DNA from: Actinostola sp. cb2023
Lineage: Eukaryota; Cnidaria; Anthozoa; Actiniaria; Actinostolidae
Direction: 5' to 3'
Assembly: GCA_033675265.1 (NCBI GenBank)
Contig: JAUJYZ010000057.1
Location: 75,001 to 139,000, forward strand
Length of the DNA: 64,000 bases
Of this stretch, positions 33,201 to 42,133 are shown piece after piece. The notes beneath the pieces are model-generated. The model saw only the letters and a list, made by a program, of their open reading frames with translations, did not search any database and was not told the origin of the DNA. Positions within the stretch are counted from its first letter, which is position 1. The number at the start of each line of letters is the position of its first letter. The position numbers and the translations under genes were made by a program.

Positions 33201-36200
33201 TATATAGAGCTCCAGATGGTGACATGAACATTATTCAACTGAGAAACATGAGGCCTACAATGTAGTGCAGGAAGTACAGGCACTGAGGGTTGTCATGTTA
33301 CGTGTAGTCATGTTAAGCCTGGTTTGAGCTTTGTAAGCATACAGGTATGTGTACGTACTGTACGCCCCAGCACAAGACATGTTTATTGTCACTGTGAAAA
33401 TTGGCCTGATGCAAGCACAGGCATCAATGCTTTTTTTACATTTTCTTGTGCTTGTGCTTATAATGCTAATTAAAGGTGGTTCCCGCATAATGAATGACCG
33501 GTTTGCCGTATTTTTTAACTCGCTCGCTCCACATCAATATTGCTTGGATTTTATTGTGCTTAACACAAATACTAATTCAACTATTCTGCCTTTGGACGGT
33601 GTATTCAAAATTATCATTTAAGCCGTGTTTGTGAATGCCAGCCGATATTCAAACGACACTATTTTCACTAAAACTGCTGCCAAGCGTTTTTCCCTCGTAC
33701 GATTTTTTTTAAACTTCGTTAATGGCCTTTTGAAGTCCCTAGTAATGTTCTGACGAGGTAAGAAGAAAATTGATCGAGCCGAAATCACCAGTTCATATTT
33801 TTGTTGTCAAAATTTGGACCTTTCGGTTGTTACGTGATTTCGGCTCGATCAATTTCCTTCTTATCTCGTCAGAACATCACTATGGACCTCAAAAGGCCAT
33901 TCGCGAAGTTTAAAAAAAATCGTACGAGGGAAAAACGCTTTGCAGCAGTTTTAGTGAAACAAGACGCTCAATGAGCGTACACTCGGGCTTATGACAAGGA
34001 CAATGTCAGTTGCGTGAGGAGGGACATGACAATGACTGACAGTTGCGTGACGAGGGAGACTATGTATATATGTGTCGGTGAGCATAGATAAAAATCTCCG
34101 AATCGTACTTCCATAGCATGTACTTGGAACGTCCAGTTGAGGTTCATATTCATGGTCAGACGGTTCTGATAACGTCTTTGGTTTCTTCGTTATCACGCAG
34201 AGGAAAGTTGAACTTCGTATCTTTTAAACATCCAATTGATTCAGACTACGGTATGATGTGACAAAGCTCGACCAATCTGCTGTCTCTGCCTATACATTGA
34301 AAGATCTTGTTCGATTTATCTCGAAATCAGAAAGGAATTATCGATTAAAAATCAAAAGCTGCTTCTGTTAGATTTAAGATGTGACCTCAAGTGACCTCAA
34401 ATACGTTTAAAGACGTACCTTAAGAGTCGGAGATCTTTATCTATGAGTCACCGACACAAATATTCTCCCTTGTCACTGAGCGTCTTCTTCTGTAATAGAT
34501 CCCTAAAATCTAAGGACGTTTTGATTTCGATTGTATTTTTGCCGTTCACTGACCTGTTTTGAGCGTGGAAATTCTGTTCTAACAAGGATCAAACAACTGT
34601 AATCGTACTGAATTTTTCAAACGTGGAATAAAATAAACATCCATCGTGAGTTACTGAAAATATTAAACTCGACTGGCTCGATTGTTTGCATGACTTCTGT
34701 ACCATAATATAGCTTTCTGTCAATAGATGTAGTTACATCGCTGGTCGTGAGTTTAATTATAAATACTCAAGGACATACGACTGGACTGTACACGTACTAT
34801 TACAATTAGCAACAAACATGGCATAGCGAGGTCATGATAGTTTTTGAGTTCATTTCATTTGCTTTTCAGTCTCGACTGGCCTGACTGTTTGCATGACTTC
34901 TGTACATGTACATATAGCTTCTGTCAATAGATGTAGTTACATCACTGGTCGTGAGTTTGATTATAACTAGAATCCTGACCTTTCAATATCTTGAAGATCT
35001 CAAACTGCTTTCAAATAATCTAAGATTAAATATCTACTTGAGTCCTGTGTGTCGTTTGTTTAGCGATTAGAGCGGTTTTCCGCGAATTCAGGGACCGGAG
35101 AGTAGCTTGCTCCCTTATCTGCTGAGTTATCTTGAAACTCGATACCATCAAATACTTGGCATTTTGTGTCCGACGAAAAAATAAAAAATAAAAAATAAAG
35201 TGTATTTTCTAACTCGGGCTTCCTCCGGAAGTGCCCGAGTAAATAGTGTAGTTTGAATATCGGCTGGCATTCACAAACACAGCTTACAATGATAATTTTG
35301 AATACACCGTCCAAAGGCAGAATAGTTGAATTAGTAATTGTGTTAAGCACAATAAAATCCAAGCAATATTGACGCGGAGCGAGCGAGTTAAAAAATATGG
35401 CAAACCGGTCATTCATTATGCAGGAACCACCTTAAGTCAGCCTGTTTACACACATGACACAAACTAATAATAATAATAATAATAATATTTTATTTATATA
35501 GCGCACTCTCCAGAATTGCCCAAATGCGCTTTACATATATATATACAATTCAAAAGTCTTAAAACTAAGTATGAGAAAGAATATCTATATATATATCTAG
35601 ATGTTAAAATATAAAGAACAATAAAAAAAGCTAACTATGTAATAAAACAATGTCAGAGCCTATATGAATAATAAAAGATAATACACTAGAATTAATCTTA
35701 CAATGTATGCTTATGCTTGCACTGTAGTGAAAATCGGACTTTCATTTCAATTGAAGGGGTCCCTGCAAGAACAACGTAAGTGATCTCTGATCAAAATCTA
35801 AATTCTCCACGAGATTCTTTGAATTTCAGAGGAGAATTTGGGTTTTGATCACAAGTCACTTACTCCGTTCTTGCAGGGACCCCTTCAATTGTGTGTGAGA
35901 TCGAATGAGTAGTAGACATTTTCATACGAGTGGGAAACCTACGGCACAGAGTTACAGTCACGGTACACAATCAAAGACAATATTTTCAACCAATCACAGT
36001 GCACAAAATCAATGCTCAACCAATCAGAATGCTTGGACATGGGATGGTCACTGCACGGCACAGTCACCACTGCATGAACTGTAGCATAACTACTTCCCAC
36101 TCTTACGACTATATCAGTGAAATGAACATGTATACACACAAAATGCTTGCTGTGAACTATTTTTGTTTCTTCTCACCTGGAGTAAAAATATTACCCTAAC

Positions 36201-37934
36201 GAGATAAATTATCATGAACAGCAAAGTTGCGATCCATCGTGGAGTTAGATGTGGTGTAGTGTCATCTAGAAACTTTTGATATCTCTAAACAACAACACAG
36301 AATTATGAAGTTAAAACCCTGTACAAAAGATGTACACATATAGTGAATAGACCTCTTTAGCTTGTATGCAAATTGCCCATTTCAAACCATGTGATGTAAA
36401 CATGATATTCTCTGGAGAATTGTTCCTTTATATTTCTGAAATTTATTCGTTCATATTGAAAGGACTAATTCTCCAGAGAATACCATGTTTACATCACATA
36501 GTTTGAAATGGGCAATTTACATACGAAGCTAAAGAGGTATATTGCATAATCGTTGTCGGGTTGAAAATCATGAAAACTATGACCAAAAGGAATTCTGGGA
36601 AATTAAAACTCTCAAATAACACCGTCAAATCATCGACCTTTTTATCCAGACTTGTAGGATCGTAGTTAAATAGCTCTTATACCTTCAAAACTACGAGAAC
36701 ATTGAATATATATATTTCCAAATGGTCTTGAGAGCAGAAGCTTCGTCAATAATTTGTTGTAATCTTTATCAAATTATTGACGAATATATATCTGTATGTA
36801 ATGCAGGTCATGAACTGATTTCCCATCCATCCTTGCGGTCTCAGCCTCTATGATTTATGATTTTCAACCCGACAGCGATTATGCAATTAGCTATATATAT
36901 GCTACACTAAGTTGTAACACTACACTGCAGTCTAGTAGAAGACTAACTGTACTTTTTCATAGCGAAGTTTCATGTGACGTAAGCCATATTTATTACAGTG
37001 CCAACCAGAGATTGATCAATAATTATTATTGGCTGATAAAATAAAGCAATGTTCATGAACTACAGTACTGCTTAGAAGTGTGTTAACATTTTTTGTGAGA
37101 AGTCTGCATGTAGTCTGCGTGTAGTCTGAGTGTAGTCTGAGTGGAGTCTGCATGTAGTCTGCGTGTACTGTAGTCTGTGTGTAGTCTGCATGGAGTCTGC
37201 ATGGAGTCTGCATGGAGTCTGCGTGGAGTCTGAGTGGAGTCTGCGTGGAGTCTGCATGTAGTCTGCGTGTACTGTAGTCTGTGTGTAGTCTGCGTGGAGT
37301 CTGCATGGAGTCTGCATAGAGTCTGAGTGGAGTGTGAGTGGAGTCTGCGTGTAGTCTGCATGTACTGTAGTCTGCATGTAGTCTGCGTGTAGTCTGAGTG
37401 GAGTCTGTGTGGAGTCTGCGTGGAGTCTGCGTGGAGTCTGCGTGGAGTCTGCGTGGAGTCTGCGTGGAGTCTGCGTGGAGTCTGCGTGGAGTCTGCGTGT
37501 ACTGTAGTCTGCGTGTACTGTAGTCTGCGTGTACTGTAGTCTGCGTGGAGTCTGCGTGTAGTCTGCGTGGAGTCTGCGTGGAGTCTGCGTGGAGTCTGCG
37601 TGGAGTCTGCGTGGAGTCTGCGTGGAGTCTGCGTGGAGTCTGCATGGAGTCTGCGTGGAGTCATCTCACTAGTTTGTTTTCCCTGAGGGAGGAGTACCCA
37701 GAGAAAAACCCTTGAAGTAAGGGAGGGAACGAACTAACAAACTCAACACATAAAGTGCTCAGTCCAGCAATTGAACCATAAAGGCAGCACAGTGGTGAGA
37801 TGCGAGTGCTCTTACCACTCGACCACCCTATCTCCCCAATATGTCACTAGAATATTTACCTGTGAAATTGTACTGAAAAACCTTGTGATTACATTTGGCT
37901 GTGATGTTGTAACATCGTCATCTGATGGATCCAT
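30268..37934 (-). CDS. RER1: RER1, Golgi/ER retention receptor, complete gene of six coding exons
   Basis: RER1 is a four-span membrane protein of the early Golgi that returns escaped ER membrane proteins and unassembled subunits. Exons in coding order: 37934-37860 ([20 protein letters not shown]), 36284-36177 ([17 protein letters not shown], then the first membrane span), 32991-32895 ([15 protein letters not shown]), 32371-32284 ([29 protein letters not shown]), 31402-31267 ([37 protein letters not shown]), 30357-30268 ([20 protein letters not shown] to stop). All splice phases agree (0, 0, 1, 2, 0). The product is 197 residues; human RER1 is 196. The [20 protein letters not shown] and MKRQIKHMIKYRY blocks are family hallmarks. 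The acidic start is short and variable, as in other RER1 proteins. Introns of up to 3.2 kb hold nested transposons. An upstream noncoding exon cannot be excluded. Confidence 0.97.
30960..31222 (-). mobile_element. tRNA-derived SINE split by the 31041-31193 MITE
   Basis: Read on the minus strand, CCAGTTGGCTCAGCACTGGT (A-box-like) is followed, beyond the MITE, by CCATGGTTCGAATCCCAGTG (B box GGTTCGAATCC). With the MITE removed the two boxes sit at tRNA-like spacing. The body continues with GGGACTAGGCTCAGGGGG. The SINE end is not certain. Confidence 0.7.
31041..31193. mobile_element. Fold-back MITE (GCCCCGGTTGCA ends) inside a tRNA-derived SINE
   Basis: The ends GGCCCCGGTTGCACGAAAGG and CCTTTCATGCAACCGGGGC close a ~150-bp hairpin built on ATCCACCGGATAAG / CTTATCTGGTGGAT and ATCCAACGGATAAAA arms. 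CAG flanks both ends (possible 3-bp duplication). Confidence 0.85.
31465..31725. repeat. CCAAT-containing dispersed repeat (TCCGTACGG motifs)
   Basis: CTCTTATTGGTCAATTAGCG, CCGTGCGGCCCGC, TTGGTCCGTACGGGAAGTTA and a repeated GGTCCATAACTTCC. A related copy is at 22440-22640. Confidence 0.55.
32549..32772. mobile_element. Fold-back MITE with AGGGTGCRTTCGATTGACC ends
   Basis: AGGGTGCATTCGATTGACCT with TATTCCGGAATAGGAATA at the left pairs with TATTCCTATTCCGGAATAAG, GTCAATCGAACGCACCCT at the right. About 220 bp, built almost entirely of ATTCCGGAAT palindromes. Confidence 0.87.
33474..35431. mobile_element. TTAA-flanked fold-back element, interrupted
   Basis: The terminal arms GGTGGTTCCCGCATAATGAA and TTCATTATGCAGGAACCACC are bordered by TTAA on both sides (33470-33473, 35432-35435), as for piggyBac or Kolobok elements (inference). 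A central hairpin (ACGATTTTTTTTAAACTTCG and complement) is present. Removing the insert at 33960-35239 leaves a continuous element of about 680 bp. The matching frames [14 protein letters not shown] (+) and [14 protein letters not shown] (-) are the two arms, not genes. Confidence 0.88.
33960..35239. mobile_element. CAAGACGCTC...GCCCGAG element, copy 1 (inserted in the TTAA element)
   Basis: Starts CAAGACGCTCAATGAGCGTA and ends GCCCGAG. The flanks are AAA on the left and TAA on the right, compatible with the 3-bp TAA duplication seen at copy 3. The internal string GACAATGTCAGTTGCGTGA is shared with 55970-57536 and 60131-61599. No transposase frame was seen. Confidence 0.8.
35465..35540. mobile_element. 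(TAA)n-linked short retroelement fragment (TTTATATAGCGCAC)
   Basis: Seven or so TAA units are followed by TATTTTATTTATATAGCGCA and AATGCGCTTTACATATATA, an arrangement common in the 3' ends of invertebrate non-LTR elements and SINEs. It would be on the minus strand. Recalled pattern, not searched. Confidence 0.45.
35749..35892. mobile_element. Fold-back MITE (GGGGTCCCTGCAAGAAC), intact copy
   Basis: CAATTGAAGGGGTCCCTGCA and its complement at the right end close a 144-bp hairpin with the AAATTCTCC / GGAGAATTT inner pair. Relatives are at 29265-29550 (interrupted) and 38010-38095 (inner half only). Confidence 0.9.
35935..36090. repeat. CCAAT-rich dispersed repeat, copy 2
   Basis: TTTCAACCAATCACAGTGCA and GCTCAACCAATCAGAATGCT, with CACGGCACAG at both ends. 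It is the complement of the 9820-9990 repeat. It lies just downstream of RER1 exon 2, in intron 2. Confidence 0.6.
36351..36539. mobile_element. Fold-back MITE (ACCTCTTTAGCTTGTATGC) in RER1 intron 1
   Basis: ACCTCTTTAGCTTGTATGCA at the left and CATACGAAGCTAAAGAGGT at the right, with TTTACATCACAT and CTCTGGAGAAT inner pairs; about 190 bp. It directly abuts the next element at 36540. Confidence 0.87.
36540..36889. mobile_element. Fold-back MITE, AATCGTTGTCGGGTT family, copy 2
   Basis: TGCATAATCGTTGTCGGGTT at the left and AACCCGACAGCGATTATGCA at the right. Same family as 14135-14412. An inner hairpin CAGAAGCTTCGTCAATAATT with its complement also has a relative near 47290. Confidence 0.85.
37100..37662. 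repeat. 11-bp minisatellite in RER1 intron 1
   Basis: The unit GTCTGCGTGGA, with variants GTCTGCATGTA and GTCTGAGTGGA, repeats about 50 times, with a few TGTACTGTA interruptions. Three units equal 33 bp, so frames such as [11 protein letters not shown] stay open on the minus strand; these are artefacts. Confidence 0.96.
37664..37838 (-). mobile_element. tRNA-derived SINE
   Basis: On the minus strand, GGTGGTCGAGTGGTAAGAGC (A box) is followed by TTATGGTTCAATTGCTGGAC (B-box-like), and then by TAGTTCGTTCCCTCCCTTAC and TTTTTCTCTGGGTACTCCTC, a body type I recall from invertebrate SINEs. The A box is tRNA-Ser/Leu-like. A functional tRNA is unlikely because no acceptor-stem pairing is apparent. Confidence 0.75.
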
Positions 37935-39690
37935 ACTATATCTAAAGACAACACGCAGTCAATACACTTATTCACTGAGGGTCATAGTGGACATCTCACG
38001 ACAAAGCTGATCCATACGTGATCTCTGATCAAATTCTCCTGTGGGCTCTTTGAATTCTAGAGGAGAATTTGGATTTGGATCACAAGTCACCTACATGTAC
38101 ACTGTGCTTGCATAGATTTGAAATAGCTAATGTACATGTAGTGTTTGGAATTAGAAATACATGTACACCACATGGGCACGTCATGTGACATAAACCATTG
38201 TTACTACTATTGTTTCCTACTATGCGACCATCCAACCTGAAAGCCATGACTTCTATGACTTCTAGTTCGCAATATTAGACACCTGCAGACATCAACAAAG
38301 CCATATTCTGTATATTTGATGTTTATGATTGACAGAAGGCTATTGCAAACTTACCAGCTGTTATGTATGACTTCTGTTTCGAATGGTTGAGTGGTAATGA
38401 TGTTAATGTGAAAACCAGTGATCAATTGGTTGATTTTGTTAATAAAGTGACTTGGTAAGAGCTTTTGTGATAGGGCAGATTTCGTACGACTGTTACAAGG
38501 CACACGCCGCTACGGTACGGATTCGTTCAAATTCTATCATATGCTTACGACATGGCACGGACATGGTCACAGGGTCGGTCACAGCATGGACGCGGCACAA
38601 CATGTCCATGATGCTGTGTGCTGTAAGTTTTTCACAGCCATAAGAAATCAGCTCTAATGTTGACATTGATCACAAAGTCAGCATTTAAAAATAAGAAATA
38701 TTGCCATACTGACATAACAATGCAAAAATGCCCATAATCAAACACTAAAATATTTTCCAAGCATCTTGTACATTAATCAATAATTACTAATCACATCAAG
38801 TACTGTCATATATCATGTCTTGTACCGAGATAATGATACCTGAACTCTAGTCTAGACTAGTAGCTACTGTAGTAGTAACTATAATTATAAACTCTAAATG
38901 GTTTTAATAGTTTTACAAGGATCAACACCAGAAAGAAGGCTTATTTTGCTCGTATACAACATCTAAACCTTCGAGCATTAAACCTAAAATACAATACAAT
39001 ACAAAGTCTCACATCAAGAGATCAAACACAAACAATCGTAACTTGTAAGCAGTTATAAGGAACCAGTTCATTTCAACGAAAATGTACAGTACAAAATCGC
39101 CTGAATCAGGCATTTTAGGCAGTCAGTTTTATATCTAATGTGCTTACCGTGGTAGTCGCTGACTGTGTGATTCAACAGATGTTTATTTTGAACAGTTGAG
39201 CATAGATTTTGGATGATTTTCAGTCAGCTTTTTGTCACATTCGCCGGTTTTCTTCTCACAATTCGCCACGTCACTGAGACTACGGCAGTATACGGTCAGC
39301 AGACGAATAACCATCACGCGTGTAAATTTTGAGCCAAAAGCATGCGTGCATGTCACATATTCACTTGTTTTGACAACTCAATTTTCATTGGATATAAAAA
39401 ATGCGTGCGTTTTCTGATAGCCAATCAAATTGTCTCAAAAATGGATTATGCCAGAGCCGACGTTCTTCGCCGCTGGTCGAAAGTAACGCAGGCTTGCTCT
39501 TTAAAAAAAATTTGAAATCTAGAAATGAATTTGCTCAAATTTATCTAATGAACCTATTACATAGTTCCTCTTCACTTAATATCGACATTAGGCTGTTTAT
39601 ATATCAGTAATTTATTAAGCATGCTGTCCAACTGAGGACTTCCGGTCTTCCCAAGCTGACTCTACTTGTGTTACCACAGGTAGCCCAAGC
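37935..39690. other. Upstream region of RER1; no other gene seen
   Basis: It should contain the RER1 promoter and possibly a noncoding first exon. No TATA box with good spacing stands out. It includes the partial MITE at 38010-38095 and a CGGTACGG-type repeat fragment around 38500-38600. Confidence 0.4.
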
Positions 39691-39699
39691 TACCGGTTA

Positions 39700-39795
39700 G
39701 TGGCCTGCGGTGACCGTGCCGTGTTCAAGCATTCTGATTGGTTGATCAATGATTTTGATTCCGTACCGTGACCGTAACTCCGTTCCGTAGATTTC
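39700..39795. repeat. CCAAT-rich dispersed repeat, copy 3 (partial)
   Basis: GGTGACCGTGCCGTGTTCAA, GCATTCTGATTGGTTGATCA, and TTCCGTACCGTGACCG. It follows a CCACAGGTAGCCCAAGCTAC end at 39674. Confidence 0.6.
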
Positions 39796-39839
39796 CCACT
39801 CATGTCCAGTCCATCCTGGTCGTGAAAGATAAATTAATA

Positions 39840-40490
39840 AAATGTAAAATGGTGCGATGGTGTGCAACTGTGCGCAGGTACGCAATAGTGCGGAATGCAT
39901 CCAAGTGTATGTAGGGATGTGCAAGGGGGTGCAGGGTGTACAAGTGTGCGCATTGAAAGTAATAGTGCGCATTTTTAAAAGGAAAAAGGGTATGCAGGGT
40001 GTGCAATAGTGCGAGGTGTACAAGGGTGTACGGGGTGTACGAGGCTATGTAGGTTGTACAAGGGGTGTGTATGGGTGTACAAAGGTGTAAGGGTGTGCAG
40101 GGTGTACAAGGGGTGTGCAGAGTGTACATAGGTGTGTAGGGTGTGCAATAGTGCGAGGTGTACAAGGGTGTACGGGGCGTACGAGGCTATGTAGGTTGTA
40201 CAAGGGGTGTGTAAGGGTGTACAAAGGTGTAAGGGTGTGCAGGGTGTACAAGGGGTGTGCAGAGTGTACATAGGTGTGTAGGGTGTGAATTAGTGCGAGG
40301 TGTACAAGGGTGTACGGCGTGTACGAAGCTATGTAGGTTGTACAAGGGGTGTGTAAGGGTGTACAAATGTGTAAGGGTGTGCAGGGTGTACAAGGGGTGT
40401 GCAGAGTGTACATAGGTATGTGGGGTGTGGAATAGTGCAAATTATGTACAAGGGTGTACAGGGTGTACAAGTGTGCGCATTTTAAATAAT
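39840..40490. repeat. GTGTACAAGG-type minisatellite, left part
   Basis: Degenerate 9-11 bp units (GGTGTACAAGG, GGTGTGCAGG, GTGCGCATTG) in a higher-order repeat of about 130 bp (GTGTACGGGGTGTACGAGGC, then TATGTAGGTTGTACAAGG). The YTLHTLVH-like frames on the minus strand are artefacts. Confidence 0.93.
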
Positions 40491-40496
40491 AGTGCG

Positions 40497-42133
40497 CAGC
40501 AGCCCATAAGTAGGAGCGTCCATACGGTATTGGATAGTGTCACAGCGTTTTCACAAGTGTGGTTATTTTTAGAACAGTTTTCCCGCGAATTTTGACCAAT
40601 CAGAGAACGTTTCTGGTATGACGTATTTTTTGAATTTTGATGAGATGACAGGTAAAATAAAGATGGCCTCCGATAGCGACAAAGAGTATTCTTCAAGTGA
40701 AATAAACTACGAATCGTCTAGTGATAGTGAGAGCAGTATTGAGTCATTCGGTACAACAGAATCACTTGAAAGTGATAGTGGTGACGATTGTGCTTCTAAA
40801 GGCATCCAAAGCAAGTGCCGGTTCGAAGAACTCGAACACGAAGGGACCGACTGAGAAGCTGTTGTAGCGTTGGATGCAAATAATTAGCCGAAGACTTTCA
40901 AATACATATTTTCGTCTAAACTATTTCGTCAGAAAGTGAATTCAATTTATTCTTGGATGTGGTTTAGTGGTATCTTGTAATTATCGTTGTGGAGTTTGAA
41001 GATTGACGACAAGGCTATTAGCTGCTATTCAAAAACAAATTCGCTGAAACTGCATGATGAGCGACAAGACGAGTGAATCAAATTACAAATAAGACAGTGG
41101 TGAAAGTAAGCGTATTTGTTGTGTCTTTTCTGTTAACCTAAAATGACTTAAAAATGGATTGTGAATATTTTTTGTGAGTCTGCCGATTTGAAATATATTA
41201 ATAAAAACACCTTCATTCAAGTTTTGATGTTTAATTTAATGGATTCACTGAGCTTATTATTTACACACGCTTCACTGTCAATATAAAGACTAAAGTTGAG
41301 CGAAACTGACTCAAAGTTGCTTTGTTTTTAAATTCAGTGACCTTCATTTACTGCGCCGGTACTCAGTATTATGCGAACTCAGACATTCAATCGGCTGGAA
41401 CTTGTCACTGAATTAATCAAATTCAAAACTCAAACGAATTGAAAACTAAACTGATACATTCTTCGACCAAATGATCCATAATGTACTAGCTCAAAATCAT
41501 ATTTGGTTTCCATTTGGTGGGTCTTCTGACTTTTATTTTTAAGTTTTCTGATTTTTCATGTTGATTGACGGCAGCGAAAAACCAAATTACAAGCCAACTG
41601 CCTAAATAGACTATCGCTTTCAATGCACCTTACTTGACTTGACTTTGACTTTCTAACGTTTCAGAGGCACAACGCTTCATAATACGTTTGTATTTCTCCG
41701 TGAGGTAAACACGCGTTCACATTATCTATCCTCGAAACTCTGCCACGAAACCGCCTGGCCATCACTTCAATTCAAATCCTGTAAGTTCACTTCGTTCGGG
41801 AAAAGCAGTCTAGAATTTTAGGTCAAGGTTCAAAGCAGCGGCCTATGGAATCCCGGGAAGTTGTTGGTATGATAAAATTGTGAGTCAGACACAAAGAAAA
41901 CTGGATAATCCTGACTTTTATTTGTACATTCATCTCTTCGTGTCTTTCGAAATTCCGCCATTTTATTTTTGACGTGAAACCGGAAATGAAACCGCCATAC
42001 CGGAAACGTTCTCTGATTGGTCAAATGACCTTCTTTCGCGGGAAAACTGTTCTAAAAATAACCACACTTGTGAAAACGCTGTGACACAGACCACCCAATA
42101 TAGAGCATGGACGCTCCTACTTATGGGCTCCTG
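40497..42133. mobile_element. 1.64-kb TIR element inserted into the minisatellite, TAGTGCG repeated at both ends
   Basis: The left TIR CAGCAGCCCATAAGTAGGAG and right TIR CTCCTACTTATGGGCTCCTG extend for about 100 nt (GTGTCACAGCGTTTTCACAA, AGAACAGTTTTCCCGCGAA and complements). TAGTGCG occurs just outside both ends (40490-40496 and 42134-42140), but TAGTGCGC is common in the minisatellite, so the duplication is weaker evidence here. The element carries the acidic ORF at 40663-40854 near its left end and no recognisable transposase. Confidence 0.85.
40663..40854 (+). CDS. Small acidic Ser/Asp/Glu-rich ORF inside the 40497 element
   Basis: 63 codons from an ATGG context: MASDSDKEYSSSEINYESSS, then DSESSIESFGTTESLESDSG, ending EELEHEGTD. 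Its place just inside a TIR suggests the amino end of a transposon protein whose remainder has been lost. The low-complexity acidic composition gives no domain. An in-frame upstream ATG (40618) is less likely. Confidence 0.35.
   Translation: MASDSDKEYSSSEINYESSSDSESSIESFGTTESLESDSGDDCASKGIQSKCRFEELEHEGTD

Noticed and set aside
33349..35416. Matching frames MNDRFA(V/I)FFNSLAP on opposite strands
   Set aside because: They are the two inverted arms of the TTAA element, not paired genes.
37016..37664. Frames of about 200 codons on the minus strand ([11 protein letters not shown])
   Set aside because: An 11-bp minisatellite; three units make 33 bp, so frames persist.
37757..37838. tRNA gene candidate on the minus strand
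   Set aside because: A and B boxes are present, but no acceptor stem or anticodon loop folds convincingly and a SINE body follows.
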